From: Burkholderia diffusa
Lineage (GTDB): Bacteria; Pseudomonadota; Gammaproteobacteria; Burkholderiales; Burkholderiaceae
Direction: 5' to 3'
Assembly (NCBI RefSeq): GCF_001718315.1
Contig: NZ_CP013362.1
Location: 1,364,001-1,428,000, forward strand
Length of the DNA stretch: 64,000 bases
Below are positions 1-9,228 of the stretch, piece after piece (positions within the stretch are counted from its first letter, which is position 1; each line of letters opens with the position of its first letter). The notes beneath the pieces are model-generated. The model worked only from the letters and a program-made list of their open reading frames with translations, was not told the DNA's origin and ran no database searches. A program made the translations under genes and the position numbers.

Positions 1-266
1 CGGTCGGCGTGCGGCTCGTCGGCTTCACCGGCGATCACGGCACGACGACCGTGATCGACCAGCCGACGAGCTTTCTCGCGCTCGCGCAGTTGCTGTCGAA
101 CCTCGTGTCGAACAGCCCGTTCAAGCCGGGCGTGACGCTTGCGCAATATGCCGCCGACCTGCCGCGCACGCGGATGGTCGGCGAAAACGAAGGCACGGTG
201 ACGATGCAGACAAGTACCGGCTATGCGGTCAAGACTCCGGACGGCGTATGGATCGACGAACAGTAA
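1..266 (+). CDS. bcsG: Cellulose biosynthesis protein BcsG, C-terminal fragment
   Basis: The window opens inside this gene, so only about the last 87 codons are present and the reading frame is open back to the first bases. The fragment matches my recollection of the C-terminus of E. coli BcsG (YhjU), with a DQPTSFLALAQLL stretch, an LPRT..VGENEG stretch and a terminal G.W segment. BcsG is an inner-membrane protein of the alkaline-phosphatase superfamily that transfers phosphoethanolamine onto cellulose. The catalytic part lies upstream of the window. Its last codons overlap the next gene. The assignment rests on recalled family sequence, not a search. Confidence 0.85.
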   Translation, partial: VGVRLVGFTGDHGTTTVIDQPTSFLALAQLLSNLVSNSPFKPGVTLAQYAADLPRTRMVGENEGTVTMQTSTGYAVKTPDGVWIDEQ

Positions 267-442
267 ACATCGGCGAAGGCGACGACGATCGCCTGTCGCA
301 ACCGAACGACGTGATCGGCCTCGCGCGGCACCTGCCCGCGCTGGACCCGGCACGTTACGTCGACGAGCAGGCGCGGCGCGCGTTCGTCGAATCGCTCGAT
401 CGCTGGCCGGTGCTCGCGAAGCTGATGGGATTGAAGCGCTAA
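248..442 (+). CDS. bcsR: BcsR/YhjR-family small cellulose biosynthesis protein
   Basis: This is a 64-residue protein. Its second half (NDVIGL...YVDEQARRAFVESLDRWPVLAKL) resembles E. coli BcsR (YhjR), including the hallmark L.RWP.LA segment near the C-terminus. In enterobacteria BcsR works with BcsQ in assembling the cellulose synthase. The chosen ATG lies inside the end of bcsG and gives a 19-base overlap, which implies translational coupling; a GTG at 311 is an alternative start that would still keep the conserved part. In E. coli bcsR is the first gene before bcsQ, so its place after bcsG is a different arrangement. Confidence 0.7.
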   Translation: MDRRTVNIGEGDDDRLSQPNDVIGLARHLPALDPARYVDEQARRAFVESLDRWPVLAKLMGLKR

Positions 443-502
443 ACCCAGGGCGGCCGGCGTGAATGCCGGCCGCCTTGCATCGATGAGCCAGCTGCTACCG
501 GC

Positions 503-1387
503 TTACTGCGCGCGGCGCTCCGGCTGGCGCGCCCATTCGTTTTCCTCGCCTGGCACCTTGCCGAAGGTCTGCGCGGCCCATGCGTTGCGGGCCGCCTCGA
601 TTTTCGCGCGCTCGCTCGACACGAAATTCCATTCGATGAATCGCTCGCCCGGCAGGTGCGCACCGCCGAGCAGCATCACGCGCGCGCCGTTCGCGCTGGC
701 GAGCGCGACGTTCGCGCCAGGTTCGAGCACGGCCATCGTCGCGGGTGCGAGCGGCGTGCCGTCGATCGTGAGGTCGCCGTCGACGAGATACACGCCGCGC
801 TCGTCGTGTTCCGCGTCGAGCGCGAGTCGTCCGCCCGCGACGAATTCCGCATATGCATAGAGCGTCGGCGAGAACACGGCGACCGGCGATGCGAGGCCGA
901 ATGCGGTGCCCGCGATTACGCGCACGCTCGCGCCGTCGCGCGTGAACGACGGCAGCGTGTCGGCCGCGTGATGCACGAACGCGGGCGCGGTGTCCTCGTG
1001 CTCGACCGGCAGCGCGACCCAGGTCTGGATCCCGTGCACGGGCTGTTCATGCGGGCGGTCCTCGTCGGGCGAGCGCTCCGAGTGGACGATGCCGCGCCCG
1101 GCCGTCATCCAGTTCACGTCGCCCGGCACGATCTTCTGCCGGAAGCCGAGGCTGTCGTGATGCATCAGCGTGCCGTCGAACAGATAGGTGACGGTCGCGA
1201 GGCCGATGTGCGGATGCGGCAACACGTCGATCCCGCTGCCGGCCGGCAGCACGGCCGGCCCCATTTCATCGAAGAAGATGAACGGGCCGACGAGGCGCGC
1301 GGCGCGCGCGGGCAGCACGCGGCGCACGACGAGGTTGCCGATGTCGCTCTCGCGCGGCGTGAGCAGGGTCTTGATCGATGCGGACAT
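503..1387 (-). CDS. Pirin family protein
   Basis: A 294-residue bicupin of the pirin family. The N-terminal cupin carries the expected metal ligands H58, H60, H102 and E104 (HPHIG and GIVHSE motifs). Bacterial pirins are cytoplasmic Fe-binding proteins, some with quercetinase activity; the substrate here cannot be read from sequence. The start was set at 1387 because GGGAG lies just upstream and the protein aligns with pirins from residue 1; the longer open frame upstream is non-homologous. It lies 23 bases downstream of the OsmC gene on the same strand, so the two are probably co-transcribed in an oxidative-stress context. Confidence 0.9.
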   Translation of the reverse strand: MSASIKTLLTPRESDIGNLVVRRVLPARAARLVGPFIFFDEMGPAVLPAGSGIDVLPHPHIGLATVTYLFDGTLMHHDSLGFRQKIVPGDVNWMTAGRGIVHSERSPDEDRPHEQPVHGIQTWVALPVEHEDTAPAFVHHAADTLPSFTRDGASVRVIAGTAFGLASPVAVFSPTLYAYAEFVAGGRLALDAEHDERGVYLVDGDLTIDGTPLAPATMAVLEPGANVALASANGARVMLLGGAHLPGERFIEWNFVSSERAKIEAARNAWAAQTFGKVPGEENEWARQPERRAQ

Positions 1388-1410
1388 GATGGTCTCCCGG
1401 TTTCGTTGGG

Positions 1411-1803
1411 TCAGGCGATGGCCGTATCGATCGTGATCGGGTGCGTGAGGATCTTGTGCACGGGGCACGCGTTCGCGATCTGCAGCAGGCGCTCGCGCTG
1501 TTCGTCGGTCAGGTCGCCGTCGAGCGTGATGCGGCGCACGATCGTGCTGCCCGCGCTGCCCGATTCGTGCGCGAGCTTCACGTGGACTTCGGCGAGCGGC
1601 CAGCCCTTGCGTTGCGCGTACATCTTCAGCGTGATCGCGGTGCAGGCGCCGAGGCTCGACAGCAGCAGCGCGACGGGCGTCGGCGCGGTGTCGCCGCCGC
1701 CGAGCGACGCCGGTTCGTCGGCGCGCCACTGATGCACGCCGTCGGTGAAATGGACCAGGTAATCGACGGAGCCGATGCTTGCTTCGACGGACAGTTCGCT
1801 CAT
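1411..1803 (-). CDS. OsmC family peroxiredoxin-like protein
   Basis: A 130-residue protein of the OsmC/Ohr superfamily, closest in appearance to the YhfA-like OsmC branch. The two redox cysteines are at C54 ([13 protein letters not shown]) and C113 (NACPVHKIL), as needed for thiol-dependent reduction of organic hydroperoxides. The start at 1803 gives the normal family length. It lies between the Na+/H+ antiporter gene upstream and the pirin gene downstream, all on the same strand with short gaps, consistent with a stress-related transcription unit. Its physiological substrate is unknown. Confidence 0.9.
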   Translation of the reverse strand: MSELSVEASIGSVDYLVHFTDGVHQWRADEPASLGGGDTAPTPVALLLSSLGACTAITLKMYAQRKGWPLAEVHVKLAHESGSAGSTIVRRITLDGDLTDEQRERLLQIANACPVHKILTHPITIDTAIA

Positions 1804-1856
1804 TGCAATTCCATGTGGGGGAAGGGGGAGACGGGCCGGCCGGGCATGGCCGCGCG

Positions 1857-3437
1857 TCATGGCTCGAGCAGGCGCTGCAGCCGCAATTCCTCGAAGTCCA
1901 GCTCGGATTCTATGCGGTGCAACACCGCGTCGTCGACCCGGCCGTGGCGATGCAGGTCGAGTAGCGCGTCGCGCGACACGCCGACCAACTCCAGCTCGAC
2001 GCGCAGCATCCGCGCGCGCACGTCCGCCGGTTCGGCGCCGTCGCGGTGCGCGCGTTCGTTGAACGCGACGCGGCTGCGGTATTCGGTCAACAGCCGGTCG
2101 AGCGACGCGCGTTCGAGGCCCGGGCCGCGCTGCCCGCGAGTATCGAGTTCGGCGAGCGCCGCGCCGAACGTGTATGCGCGCACCGCATGCTCGGACATCG
2201 TGTGCCGCGCGGCCGGGCGCAGCTTCAGCACGCGGATCAGCGGCGCCAGCGTGCCGCCTTGCACGACCAGCGTCGCGATGATCAGCAGGAACGTGCTGAA
2301 CAGGATCAGGTCGCGCCCCGGAAAATTGCCCGGCAGCGCGATCGCGGCCGCGAGGCTCACGACGCCGCGCATGCCGGACCAGCCGAGCACGACGGCCTCG
2401 CGCCACGACCACGGCGCATGGCCCGCGCGCGGCGCGCGCAGACGGCCGGGCAGCCACATCGCGACGAACACCCAGACGACGCGCGCGGCGATCGCGGCAG
2501 CCGTCGCCGGCAGCGCGACGCGCAGGCCGGCCATCAGCACCGCGCCTTCGTGATTCACGCGCGCGAGGATCGCATGCAGTGCGAGGCCGATGAGGATGAA
2601 TACGAGCGCGTCTAGCACGAACACGATCGCTTCCCAGGTCGCCTTCGCCTTGATCCGCATGTCGGCGTCGAACACGCGATGCTGGCGCACGCCGAGCACG
2701 AGGCCGCAGGTCACGACCGACAGCACGCCGGAGCCGTGCACGGCTTCCGCGATCCCGTAGCTGCCCCACGCCATCGCGAAGGTCACGACGATGCCGAGCA
2801 TCGGCTCGCGCAGGCGTTGCAGCACCCAGCACATTGCATGGCCGCACGCGAGACCGACCGCGATGCCGATCAGCGTGAGGGAAAAGAACAGGCCGGTGGC
2901 GCTCGCGGTCGTGATCGTGACGGCGAGCGCGGCCGAAACGGCCATTTGATACAGCAGCAGGCCCGACGCATCGTTGACGAGGCTTTCGCCTTCGAGCACC
3001 GCGACGAGCCGCGCGGGCAACGGATGGCGCTGCAGGATCGCCTTCGCGGCGACCGCGTCGGGCGGCGACACGATCGCGCCGAGCGTGAAGCATGCGGCCC
3101 ACGGCAACGACGGATTGGCCGCATGCACGGCGAGCGCGACCGCAACCGTCGTGAACGCCACCGCGCCAAGCGCGAGCGACGCGATCGAGCCGAGCTCGTG
3201 CCGGAATTCCTTCCATGCCGTGTAGAAGCCGCTCGACATCAGCAGCGGCGGCAGCACGGCTGCCAGGAGCAGCGCCGGGTCCATGTCGGGCACGCCCTTG
3301 CCGGCGACGGCCACCACGCAGCCGCCGAGCAGCAGCACGACGGCCGGTGGAATCGAGATCCGCTCCGCGAGCCACGTGAGCGCGCCCGCGCCGCAGATCA
3401 ACAGCAGCAGGTAATGAAACAGTTCGACGTTGGTCAT
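1857..3437 (-). CDS. CPA1-family Na+/H+ antiporter
   Basis: A 526-residue membrane protein with about 12 predicted hydrophobic segments over the first ~400 residues and a hydrophilic, charged cytoplasmic tail of about 110 residues. The conserved [11 protein letters not shown] and [14 protein letters not shown] stretches contain the acidic residues that form the ion site in CPA1 exchangers. It is expected in the inner membrane, exchanging Na+ (or K+) for H+. The start at 3437 gives [11 protein letters not shown] at the N-terminus followed at once by the first membrane span. The upstream XapX gene ends 10 bases before it. Confidence 0.92.
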   Translation of the reverse strand: MTNVELFHYLLLLICGAGALTWLAERISIPPAVVLLLGGCVVAVAGKGVPDMDPALLLAAVLPPLLMSSGFYTAWKEFRHELGSIASLALGAVAFTTVAVALAVHAANPSLPWAACFTLGAIVSPPDAVAAKAILQRHPLPARLVAVLEGESLVNDASGLLLYQMAVSAALAVTITTASATGLFFSLTLIGIAVGLACGHAMCWVLQRLREPMLGIVVTFAMAWGSYGIAEAVHGSGVLSVVTCGLVLGVRQHRVFDADMRIKAKATWEAIVFVLDALVFILIGLALHAILARVNHEGAVLMAGLRVALPATAAAIAARVVWVFVAMWLPGRLRAPRAGHAPWSWREAVVLGWSGMRGVVSLAAAIALPGNFPGRDLILFSTFLLIIATLVVQGGTLAPLIRVLKLRPAARHTMSEHAVRAYTFGAALAELDTRGQRGPGLERASLDRLLTEYRSRVAFNERAHRDGAEPADVRARMLRVELELVGVSRDALLDLHRHGRVDDAVLHRIESELDFEELRLQRLLEP

Positions 3438-3447
3438 GAGCCTTGCG

Positions 3448-3708
3448 TCACGACGGTTTGCGGTCGTTCGCGGCGCCGCCCGGCAGTGCGCCGAACATGT
3501 GCTGGCTGCATTGTGCATCGCGCCATGCGGTATTCAGCCGGTAGCCGGACAGCATCCGGCGCGCGAGCGGCAGGATCTGTTCGCCGGCCAGCATGCCGAG
3601 CAGGCCGAGGAGCGCGATGATCGGCGGGGCCGGCGAATTCACGCCGAGCGCACCGTAGATGACGCCGGCGAGGATGCCAGCGAACAGCGACAGAAAATAC
3701 GGTTTCAT
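3448..3708 (-). CDS. XapX (DUF1427) domain small membrane protein, copy 1
   Basis: An 86-residue protein. The N-terminal ~50 residues form two hydrophobic segments with the XapX core (G.L.G..YGALGV.SPAPP.IALLGLLGML.GE), followed by a hydrophilic tail of about 35 residues. XapX proteins have no established biochemical role. The start at 3708 puts MKPYFLSLFAG at the N-terminus. A second XapX gene (5738-5905) lies about 2 kb away on the other strand at the head of the amidohydrolase operon. The upstream region carries an 11-base G tract (3737-3747) that could affect expression. Confidence 0.85.
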   Translation of the reverse strand: MKPYFLSLFAGILAGVIYGALGVNSPAPPIIALLGLLGMLAGEQILPLARRMLSGYRLNTAWRDAQCSQHMFGALPGGAANDRKPS

Positions 3709-3736
3709 GATGAAAACCTCGCGTGATAGGCTGATC

Positions 3737-3747
3737 GGGGGGGGGGG
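3737..3747. repeat. Poly-G tract of 11 bases in a promoter region
   Basis: Eleven consecutive G residues lie 29 bases upstream of the XapX copy 1 start codon (transcribed to the left) and about 250 bases before the isochorismatase gene (transcribed to the right). Tracts of this length are prone to slipped-strand changes in copy number. An assembly or base-calling error is the main alternative. Confidence 0.8.
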
Positions 3748-3834
3748 CGAAGGGCGCACCTTCGACGTGCTGGAAGCGTATCGGGTTTACGTATGGAACA
3801 AAAGGGCGGATGGCCCTTGGAGACCCTCTCTTTC

Positions 3835-3851
3835 GGAATTCGATCGATTCC
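3835..3851. promoter_or_regulatory. Inverted repeat upstream of the isochorismatase gene
   Basis: GGAAT and ATTCC arms flank a 7-base centre that itself contains CGATCG. The element lies in the relatively AT-rich 3709-3995 intergenic region between divergent xapX copy 1 and the isochorismatase gene. It could be an operator, for example for the neighbouring LysR protein. The arms are short, so this is only a candidate. Confidence 0.3.
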
Positions 3852-3995
3852 ATTTCTTGGATGTTCGAGCCGCAACTTTTCAGATTAAATGGCTGCAACC
3901 GGAAGACGCAGATCCGGGGTAACGCACAGTCGGCTTCTCTCGGTTCCGGTCGAGGCAAGTCTTAAACGTTTCGTGTCCAAAGGATGATTCGCGCC

Positions 3996-4682
<687 letters not shown>

Positions 4683-4700
4683 CGGCTGCGGGCCGCCCGT

Positions 4701-5624
4701 TCAGACGGGCGGCAGCGCCCACGGCGCGTGCGACAGATGTTCGACGAGGAACTCGAGCAGCGCCGTCACGCGTGCGGCACGCAGCATGCCGGGCGGCGTG
4801 ACGAGGTTGACGTTGATGTCGGGGATTTTCCAGTCGTGCATGACTTCCTCGAGCTCGCCGCTTTGCAGTGCATCCCACACCAGGAACGTCGGCTGCAGCG
4901 CGAGACCGTGGCCTGCAACCAGCGCGGGGCCGATGACGTCGGCGTTGTTGGTGCGGATGCGGCCGCGCACGGGTATGCCGATTTCGTCGTTCGACGCAGT
5001 GTGGCGAAAGCGCCAGTAGTCGGGCGTCGGGATGTTCGTGTAGGTCAGGCACACGTGCTGGTCGAGTTCGCTCGGATGGGTCGGCCGGCCATGCCGGTCG
5101 AGATACGCGGGCGATGCGACGAGCGGCCGGCGCACAGCGCAGAGACGGCGCGCCCGCAGCGACGAATCGTTCAGCTCGGCGATCCGGATCGCGACGTCGA
5201 AACCGCCCGACACGATTTCGACGAAATGGTCGGTCAGCACGAGGTCGATGTCGACGCGCGGGTAGCGTTCGAGAAACGCGGGCAGCACCGGCGCCAGGTG
5301 GTGCAGCCCGAACGACATCGGCGCGTTCACGCGTACGAGGCCGTGCGGTTCGAGCGCGTGCGCGGATGCTTCGTCCTCGATCAGCTCGGCGTCGGCGAGC
5401 AGCCGGATCGCACGATCGCGCAGCAGTTCGCCGGTCGGCGTGAGCGACAGCTTGCGCGACGTGCGGTACAGCAGCATCGCGCCGAGACGCTTTTCGAGGC
5501 GCGCGATCGCTTTCGACACGGTCGGTTGCGAGATGCCGAGCAGGTCGGCGGCCTTGGCGAACGAACCGGTCTCCGCGACGCGCGCGAAGATGGCCCAGGC
5601 TTCGAGATCGGGAAGATGTTGCAT
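4701..5624 (-). CDS. LysR-family transcriptional regulator (amidohydrolase locus)
   Basis: A 307-residue LysR regulator. The N-terminal winged helix (about residues 5-64) contains the typical [25 protein letters not shown] recognition helix, and the C-terminal effector domain has the [11 protein letters not shown] and GGFDVAIRI landmarks. The start at 5624 gives standard LysR length. The gene is divergent from the six-gene operon beginning at 5738, with 113 bases between, which is the classical LysR arrangement and implies control of that operon and possibly of the isochorismatase gene. The effector is unknown. Confidence 0.9.
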   Translation of the reverse strand: MQHLPDLEAWAIFARVAETGSFAKAADLLGISQPTVSKAIARLEKRLGAMLLYRTSRKLSLTPTGELLRDRAIRLLADAELIEDEASAHALEPHGLVRVNAPMSFGLHHLAPVLPAFLERYPRVDIDLVLTDHFVEIVSGGFDVAIRIAELNDSSLRARRLCAVRRPLVASPAYLDRHGRPTHPSELDQHVCLTYTNIPTPDYWRFRHTASNDEIGIPVRGRIRTNNADVIGPALVAGHGLALQPTFLVWDALQSGELEEVMHDWKIPDINVNLVTPPGMLRAARVTALLEFLVEHLSHAPWALPPV

Positions 5625-5737
5625 GGCTGGAAAGCGTGACAGGGAAGCGGCGCGGACGCGGCGGCAGCGAATCGGGCCGCCGGTGCGCGGCGCCCGGGCG
5701 GCAATGCGGCACATTCTAATTCAGTCGGGAGGGGCGT

Positions 5738-5905
5738 ATGGAATCGTATCTGGCTTCATTGGGCGCTGGCGTGCTGGTCGGCGTCGTGTACAGCGTGATC
5801 AAGGTCCGCTCTCCCGCGCCGCCGCTGATCGCGCTGGTCGGGCTGGCCGGCATGCTGATCGGTGTGGCGGCCGTTGCACCGGTCCGGCACTGGCTCGGTT
5901 TCTGA
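5738..5905 (+). CDS. XapX domain small membrane protein, copy 2
   Basis: A 55-residue protein made almost entirely of two hydrophobic segments, with the XapX core (LGAGVLVGVVYSV and SPAPPLIALVGLAGML). It is shorter than copy 1, which has an extra hydrophilic tail. A strong ribosome binding site (GGGAGGGG, 5728-5735) lies just before the ATG. It is the first gene of the plus-strand operon, 19 bases ahead of the amidohydrolase start, and divergent from the LysR gene. Its small size makes it easy to miss in annotation. Function unknown; a helper for membrane transport is possible. Confidence 0.85.
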   Translation: MESYLASLGAGVLVGVVYSVIKVRSPAPPLIALVGLAGMLIGVAAVAPVRHWLGF

Positions 5906-5924
5906 TTGCATCGAGGACAAACTG

Positions 5925-7814
5925 ATGAGCGTATCCGACACTCGACCTGATCTCATCCTGCACAACGGGCGCATCACGACCCTCGACCGCACGAACCCTG
6001 TCGCCACCGCGGTGGCCATCGCTGCCGGCCGCTTTGTCGCGGTCGGCAGCGACGCGGACGTGATGCCGCTCGCGGGCCGCGCGACGAAAGTGGTCGACCT
6101 CGACGGCCGCGGCGTGCTGCCGGGCCTGATCGACAACCACTGCCACGTGATTCGTGGCGGCCTGAACTACAACATGGAGCTGCGCTGGGACGGCGTGCCT
6201 TCGCTCGCGCTCGCGATGGAGATGCTCAAGCGGCAGGTCGCCGTGACCCCCGCGCCGCAGTGGGTGCGCGTGGTCGGCGGCTTCACCGAACATCAGTTCG
6301 TGGAGAAGCGCCTGCCCACGATCGACGAGCTCAACGCAGTCGCGCCCGATACGCCGGTGTTCATCCTGCACCTGTACGATCGCGCGCTGCTGAACGCGGC
6401 CGCGCTGCGCGTGGTCGGCTATACGAAGGACACGCCCGAGCCGCCGGGCGGCACGATCCTGCGCGATGCGGCCGGCAACCCGACGGGCCTGCTGCTCGCG
6501 AACCCGAACGCAACGATCCTCTACGCGACGCTCGCGAAGGGGCCGAAGCTGCCGTTCGAGTATCAGTACAACTCGACGCGTCACTTCATGCGCGAACTGA
6601 ACCGGCTCGGCGTGACGGGCGTGATCGACGCGGGCGGCGGCTCGCAGAACTACCCGGACGATTACGAAGTGATCCGCAAGCTGCACGACGCGGGCGAGAT
6701 GACGATCCGGATCGCGTACAACCTGTTCACGCAAAAGCCGAACGCCGAGAAGGAAGACTTCGTGAACTGGACGCAGAGCGTCAAGTATCACGACGGCACC
6801 GACTACTTCCGCAACAATGGCGCGGGCGAGATGCTGGTGTTCTCCGCGGCCGATTTCGAGGACTTCCGCGTCGCGCGCCCGGACCTGCCCGCGCAGATGG
6901 AGGACGATCTCGAAGGCGTCGTGCGCGTGCTCGCGCAGAACCGCTGGCCGTGGCGGATGCACGCGACGTACGACGAAACGATCAGCCGCGCGCTCGACGT
7001 GTTCGAGAAGGTCAACGAGGACATCCCGCTCGAAGGGCTGAACTGGTTCTTCGATCACGCGGAAACGATCTCCGAGCGTTCGATGGACCGGATTGCGGCG
7101 CTCGGCGGCGGTGTCGCGGTGCAGCACCGGATGGCGTACCAGGGCGAATACTTCGTCGAGCGCTACGGCGCGCAGGCGGCGGAAGCCACGCCGCCGGTCG
7201 CGAAGATGCTCGACAAGGGCCTCAAGGTCTCGGCCGGCACCGACGCGACGCGCGTGGCGTCGTACAACCCGTGGGTGTCGCTCGCATGGCTGGTGACGGG
7301 CAAGACGGTCGGCGGCCTGCGGATGTACCCGCAGCGCAACCTGCTCGATCGCGAGACCGCGCTGCGCATGTGGACCGAGTACGTGACGTGGTTCTCGAAC
7401 GAGGAAGGCAGGAAGGGGCGCATCGCGGTCGGGCAGCTCGCCGACCTGGTGGTCCCGGATCGCGATTTCTTCGCATGCGCGGAGGACGATATCGCGGGCA
7501 CGACCGCGCTGCTGACGGTGGTCGGCGGCAAGATCGTGTGGGGCGCGGGCCCGTTCGCGTCGCACGACGCGCCGATTCCGCCGGCGATGCCGGACTGGTC
7601 GCCGGTGCGCGAGTACGGCGGCTATGGCGGCTGGGGCGCGACGCAGCGCAACGGCGCGCCGCTGCAACGGGCGGCGGCTGCCGCGATGTGCGGCTGCGCG
7701 AACGCGTGCACCGTGCACCAGCATGCGCATGCGAGCGCGTGGGGCAGCGCATTGCCGACGTCGGACGCGAAGGGCTTCTGGGGCGCGTTCGGCTGTTCGT
7801 GCTGGGCGATCTGA
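5925..7814 (+). CDS. YtcJ-like metal-dependent amidohydrolase with Cys/His-rich tail
   Basis: A 629-residue protein of the amidohydrolase superfamily (YtcJ/amidohydrolase_3 type). The N-terminal composite domain leads into the metal-binding D70-x-H72-x-H74 motif (GLIDNHCH); later landmarks are FFDHAET and SAGTDATR, where the catalytic Asp is expected. No signal peptide is visible. The C-terminal ~46 residues are unusual: C589, C591, C595, H598, H600, H602, C624 and C626 cluster in a small tail that could bind metal. The start at 5925 follows GAGGA at 5912-5916. It is the second gene of the operon. The substrate is unknown. Confidence 0.87.
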   Translation: MSVSDTRPDLILHNGRITTLDRTNPVATAVAIAAGRFVAVGSDADVMPLAGRATKVVDLDGRGVLPGLIDNHCHVIRGGLNYNMELRWDGVPSLALAMEMLKRQVAVTPAPQWVRVVGGFTEHQFVEKRLPTIDELNAVAPDTPVFILHLYDRALLNAAALRVVGYTKDTPEPPGGTILRDAAGNPTGLLLANPNATILYATLAKGPKLPFEYQYNSTRHFMRELNRLGVTGVIDAGGGSQNYPDDYEVIRKLHDAGEMTIRIAYNLFTQKPNAEKEDFVNWTQSVKYHDGTDYFRNNGAGEMLVFSAADFEDFRVARPDLPAQMEDDLEGVVRVLAQNRWPWRMHATYDETISRALDVFEKVNEDIPLEGLNWFFDHAETISERSMDRIAALGGGVAVQHRMAYQGEYFVERYGAQAAEATPPVAKMLDKGLKVSAGTDATRVASYNPWVSLAWLVTGKTVGGLRMYPQRNLLDRETALRMWTEYVTWFSNEEGRKGRIAVGQLADLVVPDRDFFACAEDDIAGTTALLTVVGGKIVWGAGPFASHDAPIPPAMPDWSPVREYGGYGGWGATQRNGAPLQRAAAAAMCGCANACTVHQHAHASAWGSALPTSDAKGFWGAFGCSCWAI

Positions 7815-7815
7815 G

Positions 7816-8262
7816 ATGTCGACGCCCATCGGCCGGTACAGCCCCGGGTGGATCCGGGCCCTGCTTGCGCAGCCGTGGGTCGGCGCGCTGGTGCGACTTG
7901 CCCTCGTCTCGGCGTTTCTGATCGGCGGGATCGACAAGGCGACGCATTTCGACGACGCGGTGGCCGAGCAGGCGCATTTCGGGCTGCAGCCGGCCGCGCT
8001 GTGGGCTGCGCTGGCGGTTGTGGTCGAGATCGGCGGCTCGCTCTGCGTGGTGTTTCGCCGCTTCACGTGGCTCGGCGCCGGCGGCCTCGGCATGCTGACG
8101 CTCGTCGCGATGCTGGTGGCGAACGACTTCTGGAACCAGACGGGCACCGCGCATTTCATGGCGCTCAACAGCTTTTTCGAGCACCTGGGATTGATTGCCG
8201 CGCTGGTGCTCGCGACCGTGCTCGACGATGCGCGGCGGCCGGCCGGCGATGGCCGCGGGTGA
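7816..8262 (+). CDS. DoxX-like four-helix membrane protein
   Basis: A 148-residue protein with about four hydrophobic segments. The layout (IGGIDKATHFDDAVAEQAHFGL loop after the first span, and NDFWNQTGTAHFMALNSFFEHLGL before the last) resembles DoxX/DoxD-like inner-membrane proteins, a family linked to thiosulfate or quinone redox chemistry in a few cases but mostly uncharacterised. The start codon follows the amidohydrolase stop by a single base, so translation is almost certainly coupled. Its role in the operon is not known. Confidence 0.75.
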   Translation: MSTPIGRYSPGWIRALLAQPWVGALVRLALVSAFLIGGIDKATHFDDAVAEQAHFGLQPAALWAALAVVVEIGGSLCVVFRRFTWLGAGGLGMLTLVAMLVANDFWNQTGTAHFMALNSFFEHLGLIAALVLATVLDDARRPAGDGRG

Positions 8263-8313
8263 CAGGGTGCCCGAGCCGCTGCACCATTTGATGAAACAAC
8301 AAGGACATCCAAT

Positions 8314-9228
8314 ATGAAAATCCTTCGTTCCGCGTTGCTGGCGCTTGCGATTGCCAGCGGCCTCGTTGCCGCGCCTGCCGCGTTCGCGAAACCGCCCGTG
8401 CCGCCTGCCGTCGCGCCAACGGTCGCCGTCGGTCCGCAGTACGACACGACGCATGTGTGCGTGGCGCCGGAAGACTTCGACCGCTTCACCGACAGCTTCG
8501 TCGCGACATTCGGCGGCAGCAAGTCGAAGCAGGGCGTGTTCCAGGTTACGCCGACGCCAAGCCAGACGATGTCGCAGCTCGTGCTGACGCCGGTCGGCAC
8601 GATCTCCGTGTTCGGCTTCAAGACGCCGATCCCGTATCCGTTCTGCGCGGAGCGCACCGGCTATCTCGTCACGGACATGGACGTCGCCGTGAAGTCGGCG
8701 CGCGAGCACGGCGCCGACGTGATCGTCGACACGTTCCCGGATCCCATCGGCCGCGATGCGGTCATTGCGTGGGCGGGCGGCGTGAAGATGCAGCTCTACT
8801 GGCATACCCGGGCGCCGAACTACGACGCGTTGCAGACGATCCCCGAGAACCGCGTCTACGTGTCGCCGCAAAGCGTGCGCAAGTTCGTGCACGACTTCGT
8901 CAAGTTCTCGAAGGGCAAGGTGGTGTCGGACAACCTGAAGGCGCCGGGCATCGAGATCGGCCGGCCGAACGATACGTACCGCCGCATCCGCATCGAATCG
9001 GGCTTCGGCAAGATGACCGTGCTCGTGACCGACGGCCATCTGCCTTACCCCTTCGGTCGCGAGATGACCGGCTACGAAGTGCCCGATCTCGCGGCGACGC
9101 TGAAGAAGGCCGAAGCCGCGGGCGCGACCGTGCTCGTGCCGCCGTTCACGGCGGACGGCCGCGACGCTGCACTCGTGCAGTTTCCGGGCGGCTACGTCGC
9201 CGAGATCCACGCGAGCGCGACGCGATGA
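8314..9228 (+). CDS. Exported double-VOC (glyoxalase-fold) protein
   Basis: A 304-residue protein with a clear signal peptide (cleavage likely after A25, AFA/KPP). The mature part shows an internal tandem duplication: PYPFCAERTGYLV..DMDVAVKSAREHGADVIV in the first half pairs with PYPFGREMTGYEV..DLAATLKKAEAAGATVLV in the second, each ending in a DGRDA or GRDA..(P)GG strand. This is the vicinal-oxygen-chelate fold repeated twice. VOC enzymes are usually cytoplasmic, so a periplasmic one is notable. It lies mid-operon after the DoxX-like gene. The enzymatic activity and substrate cannot be deduced. Confidence 0.75.
   Translation: MKILRSALLALAIASGLVAAPAAFAKPPVPPAVAPTVAVGPQYDTTHVCVAPEDFDRFTDSFVATFGGSKSKQGVFQVTPTPSQTMSQLVLTPVGTISVFGFKTPIPYPFCAERTGYLVTDMDVAVKSAREHGADVIVDTFPDPIGRDAVIAWAGGVKMQLYWHTRAPNYDALQTIPENRVYVSPQSVRKFVHDFVKFSKGKVVSDNLKAPGIEIGRPNDTYRRIRIESGFGKMTVLVTDGHLPYPFGREMTGYEVPDLAATLKKAEAAGATVLVPPFTADGRDAALVQFPGGYVAEIHASATR

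Noticed and set aside
3835-3851. GGAAT-N7-ATTCC considered as another IolR-type site
   Set aside because: The spacing between GGAA and TTCC is 9, not 6, and no iol gene is near. It is kept only as a general candidate operator.
5799-8657. Long antisense open frame (over 900 codons) opposite the amidohydrolase and VOC genes
   Set aside because: It mirrors the GC-rich third-codon bias of the sense genes, is rich in Arg and His in a low-complexity manner and has no recognisable motif.
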